From assembly GCA_963277665.1 (NCBI GenBank), contig OY728159.1:1021529343-1021593342 (forward strand): DNA of 64,000 nt, in the 5' to 3' direction. How positions within the stretch are numbered: the stretch's first letter is position 1; each line of letters begins with the position of its first letter. Positions 36,024 to 46,889 of this stretch are shown piece by piece. This DNA comes from Viscum album. Its lineage: Eukaryota; Streptophyta; Magnoliopsida; Santalales; Viscaceae. The notes under the pieces were generated by a model, which was given only the letters and a program-made list of their open reading frames with translations, did not search any database and was not told where the DNA came from. A program made the translations under genes and the position numbers.

Positions 36024-37820
36024 AAACCAAATGCATTAAGGAGAATCTCAAGGAGAAGAGATCAAGAGGTAAGAATCCTATTTCATTTTCTTATGTTTTC
36101 TTTTCAATTCCTTTTATTTTCATATACTACCTTTCCATACCCTTATCCAAGAGGTATGAAAGCTCTATAATATTATATATTCTTTATTTTATCATGTTTA
36201 GGGAAAAAAATTCATCATCATTCTTCCTCCCCTCTTCCTCTTATTCTAAAAATAAAAACATCATTCGTGATGTGCCGATTTACCAAAATTGTAAATAATG
36301 TGTTTTAAATTTCCATTACATCCTTAAAAATTGGTTATAAAACCATTTTAATGGTTGAAACAGATTTTAAATTGTATTATTTATCCTATTTATTATTCTA
36401 GATTTAACATATGTACATAATATTATGTTATATAATGAAACTAGTTTGTGATTATAAAAGAACCACCAAAATGATCTAAATAGATATCAATAAAGATTTA
36501 TCTAATGATTCATCTTCATAACATATAACCAAAATTATTTATGGAATAGTTTAATATTATAGAAACATATTAATACCTTTTCATTCCATTTTTTTAATTT
36601 TAGTTACATACGACAAGGAAATAAAATACAAACTGTCCATAGAAATCATGTAAAGAATGCACCCGAAACAATGGAAGAACAAAATACTAATAATTAAAGG
36701 GTGAAATTATGTTATGAAATCTTCATATAATGTTTTATAAACATTAATATTTTTCTATAAGATATTAATAACACTCTTTTAACCATAATTTAGGAGGTTT
36801 AAACATGTTTTAAGTGAGACAAACTCAAGGTAAGGGATTTCTTAACCCAATTTCCATTCTTTGGGTTAACCTTCTACTTCATTAATTATGTGTTGTTAAA
36901 TTTTTTTGTGTGATGAATTTTGTTTATATTATGTTGAATTATGTGTATTTATATTTTATATACATATTTCATACACTCTATTAAATCTCATTTCAATTAT
37001 ATGATATTTGTAAGTGGCTTTTCTTTTAAAATTCTCTTTTAAAATTATATTTTACAAAATTCAAAAGAAATGTTTTATGAAATTATTCATGTTGTATCAT
37101 TATTTTATGGTTATTAGTAATTTTTTATGATGAAGTTTGGGACCTATATCTCCCTCCAATTCATTTTTTATGTGTATTTTTGAGGTCAGACACATGGTTA
37201 CTCTAAGTGTAACTATGATGGTTACACAATAAGGTAGCCATGACGGTTTTATTGTAAGGTAGTTTTGAGGGTTACAAATCATAAGGTAGCTGAGAGGGTT
37301 AAAATATTATGTAATTAATTCCCCAATATACCTTTATGGTTCTATTTATGTTCTTTATGTTTTTTGGAAATATTGTGTAAATATCATGTTTCACAAAGTA
37401 AGTATATATGGGTGTCAAGTATGTCTTTTTGAAATTGATTTCATATGTTTACAATTATTCATGTGCTAATGTTTTCTTTCCTTATTTTTATGTCCCTTAT
37501 TGAGATTTTTGTGCTCATACCGGGTTTTTAAATTATTTTTCACAGGTTATAAGGATGTTTAAGAGAAATAAGGAATTCAAGTTAAATATTATAATGATTT
37601 TTCCAAGGATTCATGTTGTTGTTTTGTGTTTAAAATTTTATGTTTCAGAAGAAATGAATATTGTTTTAATGGTAACCACTTTTTATGATTGTGGGTTGAT
37701 ATGTATGATTCATGTCCTAAATTTCTAAAACTCTAAACTAAAAAGATCTTTTGGAATGTAAAGAAGTTAAATCTAGTTGAAATAACTAGAATATGTAATG
37801 TTTAAGGCTGAGACATTATA

Positions 37821-37825
37821 GAATC
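37821..37825. repeat. Right target-site duplication of the gypsy element (GAATC)
   Basis: Identical to 23192-23196. Joining across the gypsy element restores copia sequence (GGCTGAATC / CATAGAATAG). Confidence 0.9.
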
Positions 37826-38400
37826 CATAGAATAGTATGGTCTAATTATAGTAGGGATAAAACATAAAAATAATACCAATAAGGATTGGAGGGATGCATA
37901 GAAAAGAACTCTTGAATGTTTCTTCAAGAAAAGGGACAAATTGATAACCAAAAAAAGATAAATGGATACACTTTCATGGAAGTCTCTGGAGAAATCATGA
38001 ATTTATCCAATGAAGTAGAAGAGAAAAGATTTTACACATAAGGCTAAGACACAGAATGGGTGGTCGATACTACAACATCGTACCGTGTCATTATATATCA
38101 TGATTATTTATTGACTTATCAAGATGGTAACTTTGGTGTAGCTAATATGGGGAATACGGGTTCAATATATATTTTTGGAATGGGTGATATCCAAGTTAAG
38201 ATGAGAATTGGTTAAAAAATCACCCTGAAGAATGTTTGACATGTTATAAGCCTTTGACTCAACTTGATATCAGGGATAGCCTTTGATCAAAAAGGATATG
38301 ACAACATCTTTAGGATTGGATCATGGAATATGAAAAAATTATCCATCATCATCATACAAGGACACATATGTGGTACATTGTACAAAACTCTTGTGATGAT
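37826..38400 (+). pseudogene. copia gag zinc knuckle and protease remnant
   Basis: Near 37875-37925 a fully decayed zinc knuckle can be read (YQ*GLEGCIEKNS*MFLQEK against CxxCGxxGHIKKDCWxxxxxK). From about 38056 the protease reads EWVVDTTTSYRV (live: WVVDTGASYHV; the Gly and Ala are lost). DGNFGVANMGNTGSIYIFGM and IRIG/ITLKNV follow, then LNLISGIAFDQKGYDN and GHICGTLYKT (to about 38392). The order and residues fit plant copia Pol. It contains several stops and is inactive. Confidence 0.8.
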
Positions 38401-38544
38401 TTGTGAAAGCATCCTAAACATGTTGGAAGGAGAGATTTAATCCAATTTATGGAATATGAGACTCATAGAAAAGAGTGAAAAGGATAATATACCATGATAA
38501 AGAATAATTACATCAACGTTAATAAGGATTCATCACTCTATCCT

Positions 38545-39660
38545 TACAGATACTAATTCTATATGAAGGATAATAGAGTCTCATTCAATACTGCTTCATC
38601 AAGAAGATCAGATTTTATAGATCTGGTTCACTTTGATGTATGTAGTCTCATCGAGGTGGATTCACTGGGAGGTAGTAAATATTTCCTATCCTGTCATGAT
38701 TATGCATCTTTAAAGGTGTGGGTGTTCTTATTGCGAATGAAGGACCAAGTATTGGACAACTTAATGATGTTCTATTCCCCAGTGGAGCATGATATTGGAA
38801 GGAATCTAAAGTGTATTTGTTCATATAATAGAAGAGAGTACGCATATAGGTAATTTTTTTTCTTGTTTCAGGATTCTGGGCATCCAACATGAGAGGATGG
38901 ACCCACACACACCACAACATAATGAAGTTATAGAATGAATGAACAAAATCATAATAGAAAAGGTCAGAATCATGATGTTTTTTGATAAGATACTTAATCC
39001 AATCTAAGATAAGTAGTTCTAGTTGCATACTACCTCATCCATAAATCCCCATAAATCCAAATGAATTTTTAGATTCCACTAATGTGATTTTATAGTAAAA
39101 ATCCCCCTTACTCTCATTTATAAGTATTTGGATGTTTGGAATTTGCACATGTATCCAAGTAACTCATGCAGAATATATATGGGAGATCAATTCCATGCAT
39201 CTTTATTGTCCATGGAGAAAAGGAGTTAAAATACAAGATTTGGGACCTGAAGGAGTAGAAGGTTATCAAAATCAAAGATGTTGTGCTCCATGAGAACTAG
39301 ATGATCAGGGATATTAAAGAGACTACAATGTCTCAAAGGGAAAATCTCAAGGAATCGGTTCATGATCCAAGACCTGTACTAGTACCACATGTCACTAAAT
39401 AGAAGGATATTAAAGAATAATTATCAGCAGTGGACCACAAGGTAGTGTATGAGGATATTTAGAAGGGGGGGGGGGCTCAATCCTCTCTACAAGAAGTTAT
39501 AGAACTGTCACAAGAGCTAGGTGATGTTGTTCCTCTTGAATCCAAAATTTCACTGGTTCAAATATCTCCATGAGGAATGATTCTGTCAAAAAAATATTTA
39601 GATTCAAAGTACCTATTTCTTAATGATGAGGGGGAGATAAAAGGATATCAAGAAGAATAT
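38545..39660 (+). pseudogene. copia integrase and hinge remnant; RT missing
   Basis: A 96-codon open stretch (38563-38853) contains DFIDLVHFDVCSLIEVDSLG and GSKYFLSCHDYASLKVWVFL, the integrase core with its first catalytic Asp, then IGRNLKCICSYNRREYAYR, where the second catalytic Asp of the SDNGGEY block is Tyr. Next come QHERMDPHTPQHNEVIE*MN (about 38885-38945), ACYLIHKSP-like and KVFGC-like segments, and the RDV.FHE hinge (about 39270-39300). DSKYLFLNDEGEIKGYQEEY (39600-39660) normally stands just before reverse transcriptase, but the sequence then runs to the purine tract within 160 bp. RT and RNase H are therefore deleted. Confidence 0.85.
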
Positions 39661-39810
39661 CGAAATTTTATATCATTAAATACCTGAATTGATGGATCAA
39701 GAACTAATTATTCTTGTAAATATCTACATGAATAAGTACCCAATAGGTATGCTAAAAAAGCAGTTTCCTAGGAGAATCTAGACCTTTTTAGATGATTTAG
39801 TAGATTAGAG

Positions 39811-39825
39811 ATGGAGGGGAATAAT
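39811..39825 (+). other. copia polypurine tract
   Basis: ATGGAGGGGAATAAT immediately before the TG of the 3' LTR. Confidence 0.65.
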
Positions 39826-39900
39826 TGGCGGAGATAATTTCCAACTTCTTTGGTTGGTGGTGGGTTTGCTAATCACACCCACTATAGAATAATTTTTTAA

Positions 39901-41591
39901 GTCCACTAGGTCAAATACCCCGAGAGGGGTGTGTGAATAAGGGTATGAAAGATTAAAACTACTGTCCATTTGAATCTTGTTTATTCATTAAACAAAACAC
40001 ATTGCTCTCTTTATCCTGTAACAATATATGAATAGAAATTAAATCATGCACAAAGCACAACAATTTTTACTTGGTTCACCCTCACTGTGATACATCCAAG
40101 GAGAATACAACAGCAATGTGACAATGTACCAAATCCACTAAAGCTCATTTTCAATTACAAGGTTTAGGCAAGATCTTTTATTCCCAGTATCACTGCCTTT
40201 ACAAGGTTTAGGGTCTTCTCAACGCATTCCCAAGGGTCACTCCCTATGTATCTTCCTATGGCTCACTATCAGTGGTAAGGATCATCATCTTCCTCTTCCT
40301 TCTATCACTAATATTAGAATGTATCCACACCCCATTTATGGACTTGTATGTCCATTAATTTTCCTGAAATCATGCATCCTCAAAGTTATTAGATGCTATG
40401 TTGAAGTCCCTTTTTCACCTGTATATGAATTCTAATTTTCCACATACTATTAGGTTAGCAGAAATTGCTTTCACTGACTATTTTTGAGATTTTTCAAGCT
40501 TCCTTGAGTCCTTTGTGAACCACCTAGCTTCCTTTGGGTACCAACTTTCTTCCTCTATGTACTGCATAGCAGGTATGGTTTTGGGATCACCTCTCCTCCA
40601 TGAACCGTCTCTCCTCCACGTATCGTACCTGCTTCACGGACTGTCTCCACTTCCGTGAATCGTATCTCATCCACAAACTACCTATGCTTCTATGGATCAT
40701 CACTCCTATGTGTACCGGGTCTTCCTCCTTCACATACCACATATTCCACCTCCACATACCATTTCCTTTCTAGGCTATAGTTCCCCACAAAAACCATCAG
40801 TGGAATTTCTTTCATGCGAACCACTTCACGCATCACAAAATTCTCCCTCACGAACCTCTTTTGGACCTCACCGAATTCCCAGAAAAAATATATCTTCTTA
40901 TGAAAATCACTCTGAGTAATACTGAGATTATCACTCCTTATATATCAAAATAGATCCCCAAAATCTTCTAATTCGATATTTACCAAATCTTTAATGTGGT
41001 ACAGCCTTTACAGTGTACCACTTCACCCGCAAACCGTTGTACCCTATGTGGTATGCGTACTGACTTTCCTCCTTCACGGTGGCCCAAATAACCATCATGT
41101 TTTTGAAAACAATTCCCTTCATGGATTCTTAAATCACTGCCTCATTCCCATGAATTACAAGCCATCCTGTGTATCTCAAACCTTTTACATACCACATGCC
41201 TTCTACATACCACATGCCTTCGCGATGAACAACATGCCATCCCGCGAACCGTTCCTCCCATGCAGTCCACATACCATTTTTCATTCTGTAAACCATTCCC
41301 TCTATATGTTTCATGGTTTTCCATTCCATGTACCAAAATTCATGATCTATGAACTATTCCCAAAAATCCCATTCTACGTACTTCCATTACATAAAACCTT
41401 CTTTTTTTAAAAAAAAACTCCCAATTTTGAGCCCCAAAAATTTGTAAAACACTGGGAAATTACACCACCTTAAACACTTAACTCTAAAAACACCATTAAT
41501 TCTCATTCGTAGTCATATGTCCTTTTCAATATACATAATCACACCCAAAACATATCGAGAAGTCACCTAGATGGATTTTTTCCCAACAGAC
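39901..41591. mobile_element. Unclassified 1.7-kb insert in the copia 3' LTR
   Basis: Absent from the other LTR, so it is a later insertion. The flanks share TTAA (39897-39900 and 41592-41595), a possible 4-bp target duplication. The ends show GTCCACTAGG on the left and ...CCCAACAGAC on the right; only GTC/GAC is inverted. Near the ends AAGTCCACTAGG and AAGTCACCTAGA form short direct repeats. No protein domain is recognised. The first 600 bp have low repetitiveness; the rest is a degenerate minisatellite. Its class (DNA transposon, Helitron-like or other) is undetermined. Confidence 0.6.
40560..41400. repeat. Degenerate minisatellite of about 20-bp units
   Basis: Units of the type CTCCATGAACCGTCTCTC, TCCACGTATCGTACCTGC, TTCCGTGAATCGTATCTC and TACATACCACATGCCTTC recur with loose 18-22 bp spacing. 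Open frames crossing it (40692-40919 and 40994-41410 plus, 41129-41336 minus) give His/Pro-rich repeated peptides and are by-products. Confidence 0.65.
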
Positions 41592-41982
41592 TTAAATAAT
41601 GGCTGTCTCGCATTCTACATCTTCATCCCCTTTTCCTTTAGAATCCATGATGAGGTAGGTGGGTGTTGTGAGGTTTAGGTGGGAGGTGTGTGAAGTTTTT
41701 AACCCTCACACCATGCTATTTAGTGAGGTACATGAGATAATTCTACCAACAATAATTATATCCAAGATAACTGAATTTCATTCATTGAAACCATTCGAGC
41801 CAAAGAGCCCATATTTTCTAATAAATAGAGCCAAGAGATATCCATTATATTAGAAACCTGGTAAAACTCCATGAGAGGGAGATATATAGAAAGAGATGTA
41901 TTTTTTTAATCATTATTCATGCTAAAATAAAGGCCATTTTCTCCCTCCATTATTATCTCTTAGTGATCAATAAATCATAACA

Positions 41983-42880
41983 CTTTATCCATCTCTGTTC
42001 TGGTCCTCTCATGGAAGCAGTGACCACTAAAAATGTGGTTGGATTAGGTACTCAGGGTTGACTCCTCTAATTATTTCCTTTCTTACAGGATGGTATCTTA
42101 TGCCTCTTACTTTCCCTATTGTATTTACATTCCCCTAGGATAATTCCTACTATCCTACTCACTCATTTTAGATTTAGGAAGCTATCAGGGTGGAACCACT
42201 ACTATACAGATTGATGAAACCCTTGTCACACCCTCAAAAAACTGTTCACTCAGGGGAACTTCTAACTGAATCATGGTCTAACACATGTCAGGATTCTCTA
42301 TCATAGGTGATATGCTTGATGGCCAGGGAGCCAGGCTGTGGGCCTACAAGGATTCTGGAGAAAACTTCCAGTTTGGAGCCATCAATCAATAACAACTGAT
42401 ATAAAATAATAAAAATTATTGTTTTTACTCTTTATTTGGTTTTTAAAATGTTTATGATGGATGATTTTGTCACATAAGTTCATGAATTATGACAAAATCT
42501 ATATAAATGCGCTGACTTTAGTGAACAACTAGTTGTTCCCCATCATAATCGATGGGTGATAGAATGTGAAGCTATAGTAAGTGAAGGTTGCATCCACTGA
42601 TAGAATCCCCAACACCAAAGGGATTCACTTCCATATGTCCACCGATATGACCATCCTAGGTTCCAATATTAATACTGATGATGAATGTGTGTTAATCATC
42701 TCGGGAAACGTGGACCCTTGGATCGAGAAGGTCGACTACAAACCTATCCATGGTATTAGAGAACATTCATGCATATACACCCATCGAGTCAAGGTTAATG
42801 AATATGTGGTTGTGAATTCAATTACCTCATCGGAAGCTTGGGGAAGGATGTGAAGGATATAGTATTGGAGAATGTGAATT
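41983..42880 (+). pseudogene. GH28 polygalacturonase pseudogene, part downstream of the insertion
   Basis: Polygalacturonases hydrolyse pectin in the plant cell wall. Read across frames the fold's sequence is clear: KNVVGLGTQG (live: NVVDFGAK.DG, about 42030), CIYIPLG*FLLS, QGGTTTIQIDETLVTPS (42180-42232), HMSGFSIIGDMLDGQGARLW (about 42280-42343), YKDSGENFQFGAIN, ALTLVNN*LFPIIIDG (about 42510-42557), NTKGIHFHMSTDMTILGSNI (42610-42669). DDEC follows at 42677, then PWIEKVDYKPIHGI and finally IGSLGKDVKDIVLENVN (42829-42879). Catalytic motifs are altered: NTDG is NTKG, GDDC is TDDEC, GHG is IHG. A likely intron (about 42385-42475) is retained, arguing against a retrocopy. The RIK motif and C-terminus were not found downstream. 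Confidence 0.82.
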
Positions 42881-44489
42881 ATGGTTTTCATATTGAAATT
42901 ACATTATTTATTTATATACTTCCATTTAAATTATCTTATGTACATGCAATAAAAATTGGTTGAATTATTTTATATGATCATATTAATATGTTGAATATTT
43001 TCTTGTTTATTTTGATGCTCAATTTATGCATGGGCCATTATGTTTGGTTTGTAGCTCAGGCCACTTGTTGTTTTTCCTTTGGCCCCTATCATCTTGTATC
43101 TGCTTATTCACTGATCTATATAACATTATTTTTTATCCTTCGAGCATGGTATCTCTCCTTTTAACTCATCCCTCAATCTATCCATCCTTACTCATGTAGG
43201 CTATTTTATTCCAATTCAATATGAACTTGTGGTCTATGCAGGTTGGTTGGGACCTTTCGATGCACTAACAATGTTAGGGGAATTGATCACCCCTTCCATC
43301 AACCACTTCACCTCATTGACACCATTTCCACCATTCTATTTTTTTCACCCACTTGGGTTCTAGAATACCTAGTTTCGATGTGTTTTGTTTTCTCATAGAC
43401 CAATATATGTTACTACTTTATTTTAGAGTGCACTACTAGTGTGCTACATCCAATGGAGTTCTGAAAACATCCTTCATTGATGAAGATGTATGGTTGAGTT
43501 CCCAATTAAATAACATTGAAATTCCAAACTAGATGTTTCCTTCAAACTTTGTGAGAAAAAAAAAGATCTTCATTAGTTTCTCGATGATATCCTAAATAGA
43601 ATAGGACCATCAAACTCGAGCATCTATCATTGTATGTTTTACATTAATGTTTATTTTTTTTATAGATTTATTTATTTATAGATTCAGTTGTTGTTTTTTA
43701 TTGGTTGATCATGTATGCTTTAAATATTTTTTTCTTAATAAATAATGTGTGTAGTTGGTGTTCTTGTCATGCATGTAGGTCCAATATTGATAAATAAAAT
43801 TAAAGAATTGTGTTTTTATTTACTTCATTCTTATTTCTTGCATCTTGGAAGTTCATTTTCTGTTCAATTTGATTCTTGTGCAAAAATCACCCAATAATTT
43901 CTTTCGAATTCATGCAAAATGTCTACTACCAATGCACTTTCCCCCAAAAAAAGTGGTATCAAATCCATATTTGGTTCTATATTGTTTTTGAATCTATTTA
44001 TTATTTCAATCTCATTTATATTTCAATTCTTCACTTCAAAGTCATCTTGATTAACCTATTCCCTTTTCTATTCTCAATTGATGTCACTGTAACCTGAAAA
44101 AAAATTTAATTCTAATACATAATTTTATAGTCATGAATATCCACTAATCTTGGCCAGTTCTTCGAGGCGCACACTTATCATTATCCAAAAAAACTTAGTA
44201 TCTAGTATTTTTTGGATAAACATAAAAAATCTAGGTTTGAAATAAAAAAATCAAAAATGAAAATTACTTCAATCTATGACAGGTTAACATTAGAGCCTTA
44301 CTATATCAGCAAAGATTAATTGATTCCTGATTTGGACCTAAGAAACTTATTTTTAGAGTGTTTTAAAGTAGACATACCTCTATTATTTATCAATATGTAT
44401 CCCATGATACTCTTTTTAAGGCCCAAAGTTCTATTATTATTTATTTAGGATATAATGTTCTTAGAGAAGTTTCTTATATTGCTGGTATA
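42881..44489. other. No gene recognised
   Basis: About 1.6 kb without a supported gene. The missing 3' exons of the polygalacturonase should lie here but no RIK-like segment is readable. A region near 43140-43165 (CGAGCATGGTATCTCTCC) faintly resembles a primer site, and a following C/T-rich stretch could be retroelement leader. This is too weak to call. The frame at 43876-44097 is unassigned. Confidence 0.3.
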
Positions 44490-44730
44490 TAGATTAAAAT
44501 AGAGAAAATTTAAATGAAAATTTTACTTATTGAAACAATTTATAAGAAACATCTCATGTTTACTTTCAAAATTAAATCTAGTGTTTCAATTAATTTGAAT
44601 TTAGATGAATTCAATAAAATCTTGTTTGATTTATCCTATATAAATGTTTCTATTGATGATGAAGATAAATCCATGATTATTTTAATTTCTTTAGACAATG
44701 ACTACAAAATAAAATAGAGACAATAATGTA
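44490..44730 (+). pseudogene. copia Gag (UBN2-type) fragment
   Basis: A 67-codon open stretch contains MFTFKIKSSVSINLNLDEFN, followed by KILFDLSYINVSIDDEDKSM and IILISLDNDYKIK. Plant copia gag has LYSFKM...SI.EHLDEFNK...DL..I.V.I.DEDKAI.LL.SLP.SY. The frame ends just before a gypsy LTR at 44731, which probably interrupted it. The rest of this copia element is outside the window or lost. Confidence 0.72.
44726..44730. repeat. Putative left target duplication of the minus-strand gypsy (ATGTA)
   Basis: ATGTA precedes the LTR at 44731. After the other LTR (ends 63998) the window shows only AT, which matches the first two bases. The remaining three are beyond the window. Confidence 0.5.
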
Positions 44731-46546
44731 TGTAATGACCCACCAATTCTCATTGGCTTAAGAGTACAATGAGTCATTACTAGGCCTTAAGCGACATCCC
44801 CAAGGTGCCAAAGGATGGTAATAAATGCCAAAGGGTTTCAAGTACAAGTGGGGGACGATTTACCCTTTAAGAAATAAACCCATAAACCAACCATAACCAA
44901 ACATTCACTATATGATGCATGAATAAATGAAAGACTAATAAACACTTCATTTATATCAACTACATCAAAATACACAACAGTGGAAGACCAAACTAAGCAT
45001 CAAAGTACACAGCAGATGAACAAATCAAGACTCTAAAAAGACACTACAACTCCATGCTCCACAAGCTCCAAGCTCCACAAAATCTCCCAAGCATCACCAC
45101 AAGCCACTAGCAATAAGATGCTTTACCTTTACCTGTATCCCATAACATGACATCAGAAAAAGAACAAATTCTCCAAAGAAGGGGTGAGTATAAAACTCAG
45201 TAGGTTTTCCCCGATGACTTCCCTACTCACGCCACTAGGATAGAAGAGTTAGCCACATTTATATAAAAATAGTTTATATAGAACATTTCCTCAAAGGAAG
45301 TTTATAACTAAATATAAATAAGTTTCCAAAACCATTCATAACCAAAGGCATTCCAGGAGTAATTGAAACCGATTTTCCAACAAGTTATTTTTCCTGAAAA
45401 ACAACCAAACAAGCTTAAGAACCATTTCACAAACATTACTTTTTGGCATACCAAACCATTTCACAACCCGTAAAATCAACCATGCATGCTTCGTTATGAC
45501 AGTTCCATACTCATGAGCAATTTTTCATCGATCTACCAAGTAGTCACAAGGTAATTGTTTCCCTTGTGCCATTACACCTTTGGAACCAAGCACAAGGTCA
45601 TATTTCAATCAAGCCTCGTACTTAAAAGTCCCACATGCCATTAAACATTTGGAACTGAGCACAAGGTCCTATTTCAACCAAGCCTCATATATAAAACATG
45701 AACACACACCATACATTCACAAAAATCATGCCAAAACCATCCTTTCAATAAAACACCTTTTATTGAAAACCATTTCCATCAAAACCAAGTGTGTTCAGCC
45801 AATTCAAATCATTCCAATAAAACCGTACTTTTATTGAAAACCAAAGAATGAACCAATTTCATCAAGCCATTTCAATACCAAACCATTTAAATAAAACACC
45901 CCTTTTTATTGAAAACTCATATTTAATCAAAACATTTACCAGTCCATCAAATCCATAATTTAAAATCAACATTTTAAATTCAAGAAGCCAAATCACTTTT
46001 CACAACAATTCACCAAGATTTCATAATTTCATCAAAACCATAAATCATCATTAAAGAAGATTTATTCCATGCTTTCACAATAAATTTCATTCAAATAACC
46101 CAATTTGAAACCAAGAAAATCAATTATAACAAGAGGAGTTGAGAGTGAAGCCTCCTACCTCAATGGTTTTGATGAAAACCCTAACAAACGGAGAACGCAC
46201 AAGAAAACCGAGCCGATTCACCAAGGATCCTCCAAAGATATCTTCTCCTAACACAACCAAGACCAAATATCGTCATATTTGGCATCCACAAACTTAGATC
46301 TACCCATAATGGGTGTATATCTAATAAACCGAGAGAAGAAAAGAAGTATATCTAAGTAGATCTAAGAAACCAAACAAGAACGATCACATACCTCAAGAAT
46401 CTGGCTTCGATTCGTCAAGAGAAGCCTTCAGATCGCCTCCGGAACAATGGGAGAACCCTATTTGACCTTAGGAGAACCAAAATCCCGAGTTAGGGCCACT
46501 TAGGAGGAAAAACAATCCACTTAGAGGAAAAAACACGTGAGATCCA

Positions 46547-46554
46547 CCTTTATA
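46547..46554 (-). promoter_or_regulatory. LTR TATA box
   Basis: TATAAAGG on the minus strand, conserved in the other LTR at 63657-63664. It lies about 323 bp inside the element-sense LTR start, as expected for U3. Confidence 0.65.
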
Positions 46555-46567
46555 GGATATCGTTTAA

Positions 46568-46750
46568 GTGGTCACACAGTTAGTTCACACGGTTTGACAA
46601 ACCGTGCGTTAGCTACTGCCTTGGTCACCCTTCTCGCACGGTTTGACCGTACGGTTAGACAAACTGTGCACTGCCAGTGCAGAAGACACTTCCTCCAAGA
46701 CCAACTATGCATGGTTTGGCCACACGGTTTAGACAAACCGTGCGTCACCC
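46568..46750 (-). promoter_or_regulatory. Cluster of ACGGTTT/AAACCGT palindromes in U3
   Basis: Immediately upstream of the TATA box in element sense. CACGGTTTGACAAACCGTG (46588-46606) has 8-bp perfect arms and a 3-base centre. CACGGTTT-AGAC-AAACCGTG is at 46723-46742. Further partial copies lie near 46637-46670 and 46710. The other LTR keeps the cluster at about 63690-63865. AAACCG fits a MYB-type core, so these may be enhancer sites (inference). Confidence 0.6.
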
Positions 46751-46877
46751 GTGCGGCTTCCCTTTTTTCCCAAAAACTCATTCCAAGTTCTCTTGACTCT
46801 CCCATTCGTCACCCTTAACTTTAAAACCAATAAAAGCATCAAGAAAGGGTTACATACCAGAAGCTGGGGGTACTAAA

Positions 46878-46888
46878 TTCTCCCTACC
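46878..46888 (-). other. Polypurine tract of the minus-strand gypsy
   Basis: GGTAGGGAGAA on the minus strand, next to the 3' LTR. Confidence 0.75.
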
Positions 46889-46889
46889 A

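Larger units (their letters stand above)
23197..37820 (+). mobile_element. Ty3/gypsy element (chromovirus, Tekay/Del-like) with a CACTA element in its 3' LTR
   Basis: The boundaries are exact: 5' LTR 23197-25804, primer site 25806-25818, purine tract 30461-30470, 3' LTR 30471-37820 including a 4.7-kb insert, and flanking GAATC on both sides. The internal 4.67 kb encodes gag, protease, RT, RNase H and integrase with a chromodomain-like C-terminus, in gypsy order. Long LTRs (2.6 kb), tRNA-Met priming and the C-terminal LWRNHMVKEETWE motif suggest the Tekay/Del branch (inference). All frames are broken. The 5' LTR starts TA instead of TG. Confidence 0.9.
30471..37820 (+). repeat. gypsy 3' LTR, split by a CACTA insertion
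   Basis: Starts TGTAAAACCC and ends GACATTATA. Removing 31305-36023 and one AAA leaves about 2.63 kb colinear with the 5' LTR. The split falls in AAAGTTC-AAAACC, which corresponds to AAGTCCAAAACC at about 24022 in the other LTR. That gives an empty-site reference for the CACTA insertion. Confidence 0.9.
22227..41982 (+). mobile_element. Ty1/copia element containing nested gypsy, CACTA and an unclassified insert
   Basis: The two LTRs begin alike (TGATGGAGATAATTT at 22227, TGGCGGAGATAATTT at 39826) and end alike (TCGTAACA at 22685, TCATAACA at 41982). The internal part carries a degenerate primer site, gag zinc-knuckle, protease and integrase remnants and a purine tract. Without its inserts the element is only about 3.4 kb. 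The protein jumps from the hinge after integrase straight to the 3' end, so RT and RNase H are deleted. The inserts are a gypsy element at 23197-37820 and a 1.7-kb insert at 39901-41591 inside the 3' LTR. A matching target duplication at the outer ends was not recognised (ATTTC versus CTTTA), consistent with age. Confidence 0.82.
39826..41982 (+). repeat. copia 3' LTR, interrupted
   Basis: Pieces 39826-39900 and 41592-41982 together match the 5' LTR (22227-22685). The break is an insert at 39901-41591. Confidence 0.82.
44731..46877 (-). repeat. 3' LTR of the minus-strand gypsy
   Basis: 2147 bp, plus-strand start TGTAATGACCCACC. It matches 61839-63998 closely throughout, including the PyTTTTATTGAAAACC-type tracts, the TATA region and the ACGGTTT palindromes. 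The final CA has become AA. Short frames inside (45580-45837, 46537-46818) are not genes. Confidence 0.92.

Noticed and set aside
40994..41410. 138-codon His/Pro-rich frame
   Set aside because: It follows the degenerate 20-bp minisatellite, with comparable open frames on the other strand.
39901..41591. piggyBac-type element because of TTAA flanks
   Set aside because: Ends do not show the CCC-type inverted termini of that group, and TTAA is frequent by chance in this AT-rich DNA.
43140..43165. Possible primer-binding site CATGGTATCTCTCC
   Set aside because: Only the GGTATC core matches and no LTR end or gag accompanies it.
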